Part shown: positions 1 through 8,568 of the stretch, piece after piece
How the letters are laid out: each line of letters begins with the position of its first letter
How positions within the stretch are numbered: position 1 is the stretch's first letter
Source: Croceibacterium segetis
GTDB lineage: Bacteria; Pseudomonadota; Alphaproteobacteria; Sphingomonadales; Sphingomonadaceae
Direction of reading: 5' to 3'
Assembly: GCF_011320115.1 (NCBI RefSeq)
Contig: NZ_JAANOZ010000002.1
Location: forward strand, 248,001-312,000
Length of the DNA: 64,000 bases
Translations under genes and position numbers: made by a program
Notes under the pieces: generated by a model
Database searches by the model: none
What the model saw: only the letters and a program-made list of their open reading frames with translations
Told to the model about the DNA's origin: nothing

Positions 1-216
1 CCGCAGCGGTGCGAGCAGGCGGACGTCCTCGATCCGGCGGTGCGGAGCCGCGGAGGCGGTGCGCTGGCGGATCTCGTCGAGCACCTCGGCGCCGGCGGCG
101 ATCAGCGCCAGCATGTCGAAATAGCCGAACCCAACGCTATCGAGCGCGATCAGGCCGCCATCGCGAACCACGCCGAGTTCGATCCGTCCGCCGGCTTCGA
201 AGCGGGCAATCTTCAT
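1..216 (-). CDS. Fumarylacetoacetate hydrolase family protein, N-terminal fragment (cut by window edge)
   Basis: The first 72 residues are visible, starting at ATG 216-214 and running off the left edge. The start 'MKIARFEAGGRIELGVV', followed later by 'DVRLLAPLR', matches the small N-terminal domain that precedes the catalytic beta-fold in fumarylacetoacetase/2-hydroxyhepta-diene-dioate isomerase-type enzymes. Family members cleave or isomerise C-C bonds in aromatic-compound breakdown. The metal-binding catalytic part lies outside the window, so the substrate cannot be inferred. It is divergent from the holin gene, with 128 bases between them. Confidence 0.6.
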   Translation of the reverse strand, partial: MKIARFEAGGRIELGVVRDGGLIALDSVGFGYFDMLALIAAGAEVLDEIRQRTASAAPHRRIEDVRLLAPLR

Positions 217-294
217 GCAGGTATCTCTGTCCTCGCTCGGCGGCGAGCGCAATGCCGATTGTTGGATTCCGGCAGCAGATTTTGCTTTCCTACA

Positions 295-311
295 TGAACC
301 TATATGGTTCA
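295..311. promoter_or_regulatory. Perfect palindrome in the FAH/holin divergent promoter region
   Basis: TGAACC-TATAT-GGTTCA has two perfect 6-base arms around a 5-base AT centre. It lies 33 bases before the holin start and 78 bases before the start of the divergent hydrolase. It is preceded at 286-293 by TTTCCTAC, a half-site that also occurs in the S24 repressor operator at 47779-47828. An operator role is inferred. The cognate protein is unknown. Confidence 0.45.
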
Positions 312-344
312 AATAATAGGCTACTGAGAACCAACGGAGCCACC

Positions 345-731
345 ATGCCCCTTCTCGAATCTCTCATCGCCCCCATCGCCTCGATCATCGACAAGGTCCT
401 TCCCGACAAGGCCGCGCGCGACAAGGCCAAGCTCGAGCTGCTCGCGTTGCAAGGAACGCAGGAGCTGCAGCAAATCCAGACGCAGCTCTCGGCGATCGTC
501 GCAGAAGCCAATTCGCGCGATCCGTGGACCAGCCGCGCCCGGCCGAGTTTCCTCTACGTGATGTACGTGATGATCCTCTGGGCCTTGCCGATGGGTGTGC
601 TTGCGGCCTTCCGGCCGGACACCGCGCGCGACATCGCCGCCGGTATGAACGCCTACCTGAACGGACTTCCCGAGCCGCTCTACGCGCTCTTCGGCACCGG
701 CTATCTCGGCTACACCGCGATGCGCCAGTAG
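345..731 (+). CDS. Holin family protein (gene-transfer-agent 3-TM type)
   Basis: This 128-residue protein has an N-terminal amphipathic, Lys/Gln-rich helix (about residues 15-60). A conserved 'NSRDPWTSRARPSF' stretch follows, then hydrophobic segments at about 66-88 and 105-122. This is the organisation of the GTA_holin_3TM family, which permeabilises the inner membrane for release of gene transfer agent particles or phage. The ATG at 345 follows 'CGGAGCCACC'. No GTA structural gene or endolysin lies beside it, so it is a stand-alone locus. The frame is open further upstream, but that extension is Arg-rich nonsense overlapping the divergent gene. Confidence 0.75.
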   Translation: MPLLESLIAPIASIIDKVLPDKAARDKAKLELLALQGTQELQQIQTQLSAIVAEANSRDPWTSRARPSFLYVMYVMILWALPMGVLAAFRPDTARDIAAGMNAYLNGLPEPLYALFGTGYLGYTAMRQ

Positions 732-738
732 GGCAAGG

Positions 739-3700
739 TCAAGGGCGTGGAGCAGTAGGGCTGATCGAAGCCGAGTAGAGCGCGTGATGGGTCAGGATGA
801 ACAGCGTGTTCCCACCGGGCCCGCCGATCACCAGCTGCAACGGGCGCGCCGGCACGTCGATGCGGCGGAGCAGCTTTCCATCGGTAGTGTAGACGAACAC
901 CTGCCCGTTCGCGACGTAGAGGTTGCCGCCCGCGTCGCGCACCACGCTCTCGCCACCACGGTCGGCGACCACGCGCAAGTCGGTCACGCTGCCTACGGCG
1001 CCTACCAGCCCGCTGTAGGTGAGGTTCTCGGAGCTGTTGGTCAGGAACACCCGCTCGCCGGGTTGCGCAGTGACGAGCCCATAGGCGTCCAGCGTGTCGG
1101 ACCAGCGCCAGCCCTGGTGATCATCCGGCCCCTGGTTCCACACGCGGAAGGCGGGGAGGACCAGCGAGCCGTCGGGCGAGACGTATTCCTTCGCCTTGGG
1201 CGCGGCCAGCGCGCGGGTGAAGAATTCGCTCAGCGGCGGGTAGGCGTAAGTGACCGGGTCGATGCGGTCAGCGAATTCGCCGTTGGCCCACACGTTGCCC
1301 GGGAGCGCCATCCCCGCGCCCTCGTGCGAAACGGCGGGCGTGGCGGCGATTACCCTCACGTCGGCCGGTCTAGCCGGATCGATGCTGTAGACGGTGGCGT
1401 CGTGCCCCGCCGAAGAGAGGACCAACAGTCGGCCTGAGCGGTCGATCGCCAGGTTGACCGGATCGAGCGGCGCCTCAGCGACGATCGACAGGCCTTCCTC
1501 GGGCGACCAGCCATGGATGCGCTGGAAGAAGCGATCGATGAAGTAGAGCTTGCCTGAGCTGTCCACCGCGCCGCCGGCGATCGAATAGAAACCCTCGGCT
1601 ATCTTCTCGACGCCCGGTGACGCGGCAGCCATGGTCGGAGTTGACTTAGCATTAGCCGGCACGTCGAGTCGGGCGAACTCGCGCTCGCGCACCTCACGGC
1701 CGCTCGCCATGTCGGTGATCGCGTTTTCGAACGGGTACTTGCTCGCGCGGGTGTAAGTACCGCAGCCCTTGTCGTCGCAGCTGGCAAACCCGCTTTCGGC
1801 ATTCACGTGCACGTTGCGGAAACGGATATCGCCGGAATCGTACAGCCGCACCGCCGTTTCCATCGGCTTCATCGAGCGGGTGACCCGGTAGCCATGATAG
1901 TTGGCGAACAGGATGTTGCGCGAATTGCGCATCTCGGTCGAGATCGCATTGACGCCGTCGCGCACTTCCTGCTCGGTCTGCGGGGCGAGGAACTCCCAGT
2001 TCTCGACGTGGTCGAGCACGATCTCGACCCGGTAATGATGCTCGGCGGACAATTCGTAAACGTGGCCCGGCGTCTTGGTGTCCGAAACATAGAACCCCGA
2101 CGAGGCCAGCGTATTGGGCGACCAGATCGCCGCGAAAGTGCCACCGCCGCCGTCGGTGACCCAGATGCTCGGATGCTGGCCGTCGAAGCGCGCTTTGGGA
2201 CTATCGAACCCGATCGGGCTGCCCTTGGTCAGCACGGTGCCGCCGCCGCCCTGAATCTTGACGTCGTTGACCAGCGAGGCCTCGCCCGCACGCCACAGCA
2301 AGGCGGTGGCGCGCGGATTGACCCCGCCGGTCCACAGACCGAGTCCGGATACAATGGCATCGCCACCGCGCGCGCTCTCGATCAATGCCCTGGCAACTCC
2401 GACGCCCATGAAGGCCGGGCTCTCGTCAGCCAGGTAGACATGGGTCAGGCTGGGATGCAGCGCGACCAGCACGCTGTCAGACCGCAGCTTGAGTGTGTCA
2501 CTGACGCGGTAGCGCCCCATCGGCAGATAGAGGACGCGGTGGGTATCGATCGCGCGCTGGAGCGCTGCGGTGTCGTCGGTCTCGTCGTCGCCCTTGACGC
2601 CGAGTTCGCGAACGTTGACCCACTCGCCGACCGGCGGCAGCGCGCGGATCGCCGGCGCCCGCCGGGCGGGCACGCGGGCGAGCGGGACCATGGTCACGTC
2701 GGTCGCAAACTGGCCCATTTCGCCCAGCGCGGCGAGCTTGAGGCCATGCGAGAAGTCGCTCACGCGGTACTGCCTGCCCTGGCCGGCCACGACCTTGCCG
2801 CTCTCACTGAAGCGGGCGAATACCGGGGTATCGCGCGCCACCGCGTTGTCGAAGCCGACCTGGGTAAAGACGCTGTTCTCGTTCGAGATCACCACAGCGG
2901 CCTGGCTGACGTTCTCGAAGCGGACGTCCTTGCCCCACAAGGAATCCGAATAACCCCGGTCGATCTCGATCCCGACCGGTACATCGCGGATGGCGACGTT
3001 GACCAGCGTCAGGTCGACCTCGTGCTCGCGGATTGCGGCGTCGCGCTGCCCCTCGAACTCCGAATCGATCAGGGTGAACTGCCAGGCGGGCGAGGTCTTC
3101 TCGGTCAGGATGCCGTAGCGGCCGCCATAGAAGCGCAAGTCCTCGCACTCGTTGCCGGCCTGGTAGATGCCGGCGAGGCCCGATCCGAGGTGGAAGTCGA
3201 TATGCCGCAGGAAGCCGTGCTGCGCCACGCGCTGGCGCACGGCAACGGCCCCGGCGTTGCCAAGGCCGATCTCGAAATCCACATTCGACAGAGCCGAATA
3301 GAACGTGCTCGAGCTGGCGTCGAAAATGCCGGGATTGGCGGGCACGCTCGTCGGCGGCGGCACCGCGACCCGGCCAAGGCGATACTGGTCCTCGCCGGTG
3401 AAGCTGACCATCGCCGCCACGCCGGAAGCGAAACCCGGGGTGTCGTCGCCGAGGACAATGACCGGGCGGGTGGCGCCAACGCCGAACACGCGCACGGCCG
3501 AACGCAGGAAGATCGTCTTGCTGATCCGGTAACGGCCCGCAGGCAGGAAGACGACCCCCCCGTGCCCGCCGACAGCGGCGGCATCGATTGCTTGCTGGAT
3601 CGCCTCGCTGTCGTCGGCGCGTCCGTCGCCGACGCCATGAACGGTTGCCGCCCGAGGATCGTCAGGTTGGGTGCGATAGACCGAAGTCGATGCGCCAGAA

Positions 3701-3756
3701 GCTGGAAGGGGCGCCAGCAACAGCGCAGCACACAGCACTCCGACGGCCTTGATCAT
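739..3756 (-). CDS. Secreted pectate-lyase-superfamily beta-helix protein fused to an SMP-30/NHL-like beta-propeller
   Basis: This 1005-residue protein has an N-terminal signal peptide (about residues 1-20, ending 'PASGA'). Two copies of the start of a Pectate_lyase_3 right-handed beta-helix follow: 'DDSEAIQQAIDAA' near residue 45 and 'DDETDDTAALQRAID' near residue 390. The last 280 or so residues read like blades of a six-bladed propeller of the SMP-30/gluconolactonase or NHL type ('VDSSGKLYFIDR', 'AIDRSGRLLVLSS', 'DAGGNLYVANGQV'). The likely role is binding or cleaving an extracellular or periplasmic polysaccharide. The substrate is not predictable. ATG 3756 is chosen because it opens directly on the signal peptide. 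Confidence 0.7.
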   Translation of the reverse strand: MIKAVGVLCAALLLAPLPASGASTSVYRTQPDDPRAATVHGVGDGRADDSEAIQQAIDAAAVGGHGGVVFLPAGRYRISKTIFLRSAVRVFGVGATRPVIVLGDDTPGFASGVAAMVSFTGEDQYRLGRVAVPPPTSVPANPGIFDASSSTFYSALSNVDFEIGLGNAGAVAVRQRVAQHGFLRHIDFHLGSGLAGIYQAGNECEDLRFYGGRYGILTEKTSPAWQFTLIDSEFEGQRDAAIREHEVDLTLVNVAIRDVPVGIEIDRGYSDSLWGKDVRFENVSQAAVVISNENSVFTQVGFDNAVARDTPVFARFSESGKVVAGQGRQYRVSDFSHGLKLAALGEMGQFATDVTMVPLARVPARRAPAIRALPPVGEWVNVRELGVKGDDETDDTAALQRAIDTHRVLYLPMGRYRVSDTLKLRSDSVLVALHPSLTHVYLADESPAFMGVGVARALIESARGGDAIVSGLGLWTGGVNPRATALLWRAGEASLVNDVKIQGGGGTVLTKGSPIGFDSPKARFDGQHPSIWVTDGGGGTFAAIWSPNTLASSGFYVSDTKTPGHVYELSAEHHYRVEIVLDHVENWEFLAPQTEQEVRDGVNAISTEMRNSRNILFANYHGYRVTRSMKPMETAVRLYDSGDIRFRNVHVNAESGFASCDDKGCGTYTRASKYPFENAITDMASGREVREREFARLDVPANAKSTPTMAAASPGVEKIAEGFYSIAGGAVDSSGKLYFIDRFFQRIHGWSPEEGLSIVAEAPLDPVNLAIDRSGRLLVLSSAGHDATVYSIDPARPADVRVIAATPAVSHEGAGMALPGNVWANGEFADRIDPVTYAYPPLSEFFTRALAAPKAKEYVSPDGSLVLPAFRVWNQGPDDHQGWRWSDTLDAYGLVTAQPGERVFLTNSSENLTYSGLVGAVGSVTDLRVVADRGGESVVRDAGGNLYVANGQVFVYTTDGKLLRRIDVPARPLQLVIGGPGGNTLFILTHHALYSASISPTAPRP

Positions 3757-3855
3757 TCCGGTACCCCCCCTGAGGCTCCACGATGCCGCGACGGCGAAGT
3801 GCCCGCAATTGCTCGCTGGCTTCCCCACTGCGCCGACACCCGCTAAGGCGCAGCG

Positions 3856-4290
3856 ATGTCCAACGTCGTCTTCGTCCTCAACGGCCCCAATCTCAACCTG
3901 CTCGGGTTTCGCGAACCGACGATCTACGGCAATGACACGCTCGACGACATCGCCGGGATGCTCGAGGACCGCGCGCGCGACCTGGGGCTGGAGATCGACA
4001 TGCGCCAGTCGAACCACGAGGGACATCTGGTTGACTGGCTGCACGAAGCGCATTTCGCGCAGGCTAAGGCCGTGCTGCTCAACGCCGCGGCTTATACACA
4101 CACCAGCGTGGCCATCCTCGACGCCATCAAGTCCATCAAGGTGCCGGTAATCGAGGTGCACATCTCAGATCCTGTCATGCGCGAACCCTTCCGGCATATC
4201 TCGTACGTGGAGATGGGAGCGGTGGCGACCGTCAAGGGCATGGGCGCGCGCGGCTATGTCGTGGCGCTGGAGAAGGCGGCGGCGCTCTAG
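3856..4290 (+). CDS. aroQ: Type II 3-dehydroquinate dehydratase
   Basis: This 144-residue protein has the usual family length. It catalyses the third step of the shikimate pathway, dehydrating 3-dehydroquinate to 3-dehydroshikimate as a cytoplasmic dodecamer. The expected catalytic residues are visible: Arg19 and Tyr24 in the flexible lid ('GFREPTIYG'), Asn76 in 'LLNAAAYTHTS' and His102 in 'VIEVHISD'. The family motif 'LNGPNLNLLG' opens the protein. The gene lies directly upstream of accB-accC, an arrangement known from many bacteria. Confidence 0.97.
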   Translation: MSNVVFVLNGPNLNLLGFREPTIYGNDTLDDIAGMLEDRARDLGLEIDMRQSNHEGHLVDWLHEAHFAQAKAVLLNAAAYTHTSVAILDAIKSIKVPVIEVHISDPVMREPFRHISYVEMGAVATVKGMGARGYVVALEKAAAL

Positions 4291-4311
4291 ATTAGGTCCA
4301 ACCCCTTGCCA

Positions 4312-4339
4312 GCCCGCCCCCGCTTGCGCATAGGCGGGC
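4312..4339 (+). terminator. Possible hairpin between aroQ and accB
   Basis: GCCCGCC at 4312-4318 pairs with GGCGGGC at 4333-4339 across a 14-base loop, inside the 72-base gap between aroQ and accB. There is no T-run. At most it is a weak attenuator or an mRNA-processing structure. Confidence 0.25.
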
Positions 4340-4362
4340 GCCTGAACTGACATGAGGCGCCA

Positions 4363-4845
4363 ATGGCCCAACCGAAGGCAACTCCCGGGCGCGGCCCGGC
4401 GATGACGATCGATGACAAGCTGGTGCGCCAGTTGGCCGATATTCTGGCCGAGACCAGACTCACCGAAATCGAGATACAGGAAGGCGAGAAGCGCGTCCGC
4501 GTGTCGCGCGCCGTGCCGGCGGCCGCACCCGTCGCTGCCGTGACGGCTGCTCCCGCCCCTGCTCCGGCACAACCCGCTCCAACCCCCGCTCCGGCGCCCG
4601 AAGCGCCTGCCGCCAACGCGCTCAAGTCGCCGATGGTCGGCACCGTCTATCTCGCCCCCGAGCCGGGTGCCGCCGACTTCGTCAAAGTCGGTGACGCGGT
4701 GAAAGCGGGCGACACCGTGCTCATCGTCGAGGCGATGAAAGTGATGAACCCGATCACCGCCACCAGCGCCGGCACCGTCCAGGCGATCCTGGTCGAGAAC
4801 GGCCAGCCGATCGAGTTCGACCAGCCTTTGCTCGTCATCGCCTGA
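4363..4845 (+). CDS. accB: Acetyl-CoA carboxylase biotin carboxyl carrier protein
   Basis: This 160-residue carrier protein ferries carboxyl groups between biotin carboxylase and carboxyltransferase in the first committed step of fatty-acid synthesis. It has an N-terminal helical dimer region ('[15 protein letters not shown]'), a Pro/Ala linker (about residues 45-85) and the C-terminal biotinyl domain. The biotin-accepting lysine sits in 'VEAMKVMN'. The start at 4363 is preceded by GAGGCG. An in-frame ATG at 4402 ('MTIDDK') is an alternative start. accC begins 4 bases after its stop. Confidence 0.96.
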   Translation: MAQPKATPGRGPAMTIDDKLVRQLADILAETRLTEIEIQEGEKRVRVSRAVPAAAPVAAVTAAPAPAPAQPAPTPAPAPEAPAANALKSPMVGTVYLAPEPGAADFVKVGDAVKAGDTVLIVEAMKVMNPITATSAGTVQAILVENGQPIEFDQPLLVIA

Positions 4846-4849
4846 CCCC

Positions 4850-6199
4850 ATGGCGATTTCGCGCATCCTGATAGCCAACCGCGGCGAGATCGCGCTGCGC
4901 ATCCACCGCGCCGCGCACGAAATGGGGATCGAAACCGTCGCCGTGCATTCGACCGCCGACGCCGACGCGATGCACGTGCGGTTGGCCGACCACGCGATCT
5001 GCATCGGCCCGCCCCCCGCCAAGGACAGCTACCTCAACGTCGCCGCGATCATCTCGGCGGCCGAGATCAGCCACGCCGACGCGATCCACCCGGGGTACGG
5101 CTTCCTCTCCGAGAACGCCCAGTTCGCCGAGATCGTCGAGGCACACGACATCATCTGGATCGGCCCCAAGCCCGAGCACATCCGCACGATGGGCGACAAG
5201 GTCGAGGCCAAGCGCACCGCCGGGGCGCTCGGCCTGCCGCTGGTACCCGGTTCGGCCGGCGCGGTGTCCGACCCGAAGGAAGCGGCCAAGATCGCCGACG
5301 AGATCGGCTATCCAGTGATCATCAAGGCCGCCTCGGGCGGCGGTGGCCGCGGGATGAAAGTCTGCAACGAGCCCGAGCAGCTCGAAACGCTGATGAAGCA
5401 GGCCGGCAACGAGGCCAAGGCCGCGTTCGGCGACGACACCGTGTACATCGAGAAGTATCTCGGCAATCCGCGACACATCGAGTTCCAGGTTTTCGGCGAC
5501 GGCAACGGCGCGGCGATCCACCTCGGCGAGCGCGACTGCTCGCTGCAGCGCCGGCACCAGAAGGTGCTCGAGGAAGCCCCCTCCCCGGTCATTACGCCGG
5601 AAGATCGCGCGCGGATGGGCGGTGTCTGCGCGAACGCGATGGCCGACATGGCTTATCGCGGCGCGGGAACGATCGAGTTCCTGTGGGAGAACGGCGAGTT
5701 CTACTTCATCGAGATGAACACGCGGCTGCAGGTCGAGCATCCGGTGACCGAGATGATCACCGGCGTCGACCTGGTCCGCGAGCAGATCCGCATCGCCGAC
5801 GGCAAGCCGCTCTCGGTCAAGCAGGACGAAATCGAGTTCAAGGGCCACGCGATCGAGTGCCGCATCAACGCCGAGGATCCGTGGACGTTTGCGCCCAGCC
5901 CCGGCCTCGTCACCGCCTACCATGCGCCCGGGGGCATGCATGTGCGTGTCGATAGCGGTCTCTACGCCGGCTACCGCATCCCGCCGTACTACGATTCGAT
6001 GATCGCCAAGCTGATCGTCTACGGCCGCACCCGCGAAGGCTGCATCATGCGCCTCAGGCGCGCGCTCGAGGAAATGGTCGTCGACGGCGTGAAGACCTCG
6101 ATCCCGCTGCACTGCGCGCTGCTCGAGGAGGTCGACGTCTTAAACGGCGATTATTCGATCAAGTGGCTTGAGGACTGGATGGCGAAGCGGGAGGGCTGA
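4850..6199 (+). CDS. accC: Acetyl-CoA carboxylase biotin carboxylase subunit
   Basis: This 449-residue ATP-grasp enzyme carboxylates the biotin of AccB with bicarbonate. Features visible are the N-terminal '[13 protein letters not shown]', the glycine-rich ATP lid '[12 protein letters not shown]', '[13 protein letters not shown]', '[12 protein letters not shown]', the catalytic '[14 protein letters not shown]' and 'ECRINAEDP'. The length is normal for AccC. It is co-transcribed with accB and possibly aroQ. Confidence 0.98.
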   Translation: MAISRILIANRGEIALRIHRAAHEMGIETVAVHSTADADAMHVRLADHAICIGPPPAKDSYLNVAAIISAAEISHADAIHPGYGFLSENAQFAEIVEAHDIIWIGPKPEHIRTMGDKVEAKRTAGALGLPLVPGSAGAVSDPKEAAKIADEIGYPVIIKAASGGGGRGMKVCNEPEQLETLMKQAGNEAKAAFGDDTVYIEKYLGNPRHIEFQVFGDGNGAAIHLGERDCSLQRRHQKVLEEAPSPVITPEDRARMGGVCANAMADMAYRGAGTIEFLWENGEFYFIEMNTRLQVEHPVTEMITGVDLVREQIRIADGKPLSVKQDEIEFKGHAIECRINAEDPWTFAPSPGLVTAYHAPGGMHVRVDSGLYAGYRIPPYYDSMIAKLIVYGRTREGCIMRLRRALEEMVVDGVKTSIPLHCALLEEVDVLNGDYSIKWLEDWMAKREG

Positions 6200-6209
6200 A
6201 CCTCTCGGC

Positions 6210-6674
6210 CTATTCGAGCGGCACGCCCGGTTCGTTTTTCGACGTCCTGATCGTCAGCGAGGTCTTCACGCTCGCCACGTTCGGCGCCGGGGTGAGCTTG
6301 CTGGTGAGCAGCTCCTGGAAGCTCTGCAGGTCCTGGCTGACGATCTTGAGGATGAAGTCGATCTCGCCGTTGAGCATGTGACACTCGCGGACTTCCGGCA
6401 GCGTTTGCACGTGATTTTCGAAGGCGCGCAGGTCTTCCTCGGCCTGGCTCTTGAGGCTGACCATGGCGAACACGGTGATCGCGAAGCCCAGCTTCGAGGC
6501 GTCGAGCTCGGCGTGGTAGCCCTTGATAACGCCGGCTTCTTCGAGCGCACGGACCCTTCTCAGGCACGGCGGCGCGGTGAGGCCGACGCGTTGCGCCAGT
6601 TCGACGTTGGTGACCCGGCCCTCGGCCTGAAGTTCGGCCAGAAGCCGCCGATCGATCGAATCCAGCGATGCCAT
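6210..6674 (-). CDS. Lrp/AsnC family transcriptional regulator
   Basis: This 154-residue protein has an N-terminal winged HTH ('LDSIDRRLLAELQAEGRVTNVELAQRVGL', continuing 'TAPPCLRRVRALEEAGVI') and a C-terminal RAM/AsnC effector domain ('DFILKIVSQDLQSFQELL'). Lrp-type proteins sense amino acids. The start 'MASLDS' at 6674 is preferred over the upstream ATG at 6686 because family members begin close to the first helix. The gene is convergent with accC and divergent from the kinase-like gene. The AT-rich stretch near 6740-6756 between them is a plausible binding region. Confidence 0.9.
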   Translation of the reverse strand: MASLDSIDRRLLAELQAEGRVTNVELAQRVGLTAPPCLRRVRALEEAGVIKGYHAELDASKLGFAITVFAMVSLKSQAEEDLRAFENHVQTLPEVRECHMLNGEIDFILKIVSQDLQSFQELLTSKLTPAPNVASVKTSLTIRTSKNEPGVPLE

Positions 6675-6878
6675 TCTTCCTCGCAAGCCCCCTCGTCAAC
6701 GCCGCGATCGTAACTAAGCGACAAAATGAGACCCCTCACGGTAACATTATTATCTATGGAAGCAATTGTCCCGGTTTGCAACGGTACCCAGCTTCCAATT
6801 CCGCCACTCGGCGATCTCGCTAAACGGCAGGTTCGCGCGCCTATCCCTGCGCCCGTTCGCGCGTGTGCCGGAGACCCG

Positions 6879-8537
6879 ATGCAGTTTGACGACCGCCTAG
6901 CTACAGTGCTGCGCTCCGGCGCTGCGGGCGAGCGCGCCGCACGCACGCAGTTTCGCCAGCTGCTCGATCTGCTCGGCAGCGCGCCGACCGCGGCCGCCAG
7001 TCCTCTGCTGGAAGCGGCTTACGGGCGCCTTACCGAGATCTTCGACGAGCTGCCGGCGACCGAGCAGTCGCGGATCCTGCGGGAACCCGGTCTCAGGCTG
7101 CGCAACCCGCGGCTGGTCTCCCACCTCGCGAACGGTGATCCGCAAGTCGCCGCCGCTGCCATGGCCTCGGCGCGGCTGAGCGAGAATAACTGGCTTGAGC
7201 TGATCCCCGACTTGCCGGTGACCGCCCGGGGATTCCTGCGCCATCGCCGCGACCTGCCCGATACCGTGCGCCGCTTGCTTTCCCGGCTCGGCGTCCGCGA
7301 CCTTACGCCGTCGCAGGCTGAGGCTCTGTCGGCATCCCCGAACGAAACGCCCGCACTGCGCGCAGCCGAGAGCGACACCAACGGCGGCATCGGCGCATTG
7401 GTGCGCCGGATAGAAGCCTTCCAGCAGGCCCGCCGCGGCAGCGCAGCGATCGCACCGCGCCTGCCGCTCGACATCGGCGAGCTGATGGCGGAGAGCGCGC
7501 AGCCCGAGGCGTTAGATTTCTCGACCGACCCGGGCGGTCGGATCGACTGGGCCAATTCGCACGTCGCCCCGTTGCTTGTCGGGCTTCGGCTCGCCGGCGG
7601 CGGAACGGCCGGCCAGCTTTGCGATCCATCCACCGGCCTCAGCTTGCGCCGCCGCGGCATCGTCCACTCCGGCCGCGTCGAGCTGCCCGGTGCCGCGTCC
7701 GTGGCCGGCACCTGGCGGCTCGACGCGGTGCCGCGGTTCGACGGCGAGACCGGCATCTTCCGGGGCTACGTCGGGCGCATGCGGCGTCCGTTGGCAACCG
7801 CCGGCGAAGCACCCGCGGATAACCCGGGCGAGCGAATGCGCCAGGTGCTGCACGAGCTGCGCACGCCGGTTAACGCGATCCAGGGCTTTGCCGAGATCAT
7901 CCAGCAGCAGCTGTTCGGCCCGGCGCCCAACACCTACCGGGCGCTCGCGGGAGCGGTCGGGGTGGACGCCGCGCGGCTACTCGCCGGATTCGACGAGATC
8001 GACAGACTGGCCCGGCTCGAGAGCGCGGCGCTTTCGCTGTCCACGGACGGCTGCAACTTCCGTCTCGTGGTCGAGGCTACGCTGCGCCGACTCGAGGGTG
8101 TGACCCGCCCGCGCAGCGCGCACTTGCGGCTGCTGACTTCGGGCGAAATATTCTCGATCGGTCTCGGCCAGGACGACGGCGCGCTGCTGGCCTGGCGCTT
8201 GCTGGCTACGCTTGCCGGCTCGCTCGCGGCAGGCGAGGTGGTCGAGCTGACGCTGCGCGGCGGCGAGCGCGGGATCGAGCTCGAAACAGAGCTGCCGGTC
8301 GCCCTCGCCGGCGAGGGGGACCTTTTTGCCGCCGGCGCGCGCAGCGAAGGCGCTGCGGTCAGCGCGGGGATGTTCGGCACCGGATTCACCCTGCGGCTGG
8401 CGCGCGTCGAGGCGGAAGCAGCCGGCGGCTCGCTGGCGCTCCACGGAGAAACGCTCGTGCTATCGCTCCCCGGCTTGACCGGCGCGGCGCCCGACCATAG
8501 CCAAGGTGCGAACGGCGGCGCCTCGGCGGCCGCGTAG
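6879..8537 (+). CDS. PAS/histidine-kinase-like protein with degenerate ATPase domain
   Basis: This 552-residue protein has an alpha-helical HEAT-like N-terminus (about 1-140) and a linker. A PAS-like domain follows (about 212-300, 'TDPGGRIDWANSHV'), then a DHp helix with an H-box at His325 ('LHELRTPVNAIQGFAE'). The C-terminal region looks like a HATPase fold ('GTGFTLRLARVEAEAAGG'). I cannot find the N-box asparagine or the DxGxG box of active kinases. The start 'MQFDDRL' is chosen over an upstream in-frame ATG at 6726, because the extra 51 residues look non-conserved and span the divergent promoter. It may be a histidine phosphotransferase or pseudokinase. Confidence 0.7.
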   Translation: MQFDDRLATVLRSGAAGERAARTQFRQLLDLLGSAPTAAASPLLEAAYGRLTEIFDELPATEQSRILREPGLRLRNPRLVSHLANGDPQVAAAAMASARLSENNWLELIPDLPVTARGFLRHRRDLPDTVRRLLSRLGVRDLTPSQAEALSASPNETPALRAAESDTNGGIGALVRRIEAFQQARRGSAAIAPRLPLDIGELMAESAQPEALDFSTDPGGRIDWANSHVAPLLVGLRLAGGGTAGQLCDPSTGLSLRRRGIVHSGRVELPGAASVAGTWRLDAVPRFDGETGIFRGYVGRMRRPLATAGEAPADNPGERMRQVLHELRTPVNAIQGFAEIIQQQLFGPAPNTYRALAGAVGVDAARLLAGFDEIDRLARLESAALSLSTDGCNFRLVVEATLRRLEGVTRPRSAHLRLLTSGEIFSIGLGQDDGALLAWRLLATLAGSLAAGEVVELTLRGGERGIELETELPVALAGEGDLFAAGARSEGAAVSAGMFGTGFTLRLARVEAEAAGGSLALHGETLVLSLPGLTGAAPDHSQGANGGASAAA

Positions 8538-8568
8538 CGATCACTGAGTAGGTCCCTGGGGAGCGGCA

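Noticed and set aside
9-344. In-frame N-terminal extension of the holin by 112 codons
   Set aside because: The extension is Arg/Ser-rich, overlaps the divergent hydrolase gene and its promoter, and has no family resemblance. ATG 345 gives the usual holin length.
1807-3846. Long open frame (679 codons) on the plus strand antisense to the beta-helix gene
   Set aside because: It is His/Asp/Arg-rich with no domain. It arises from the codon bias of the high-GC gene on the opposite strand.
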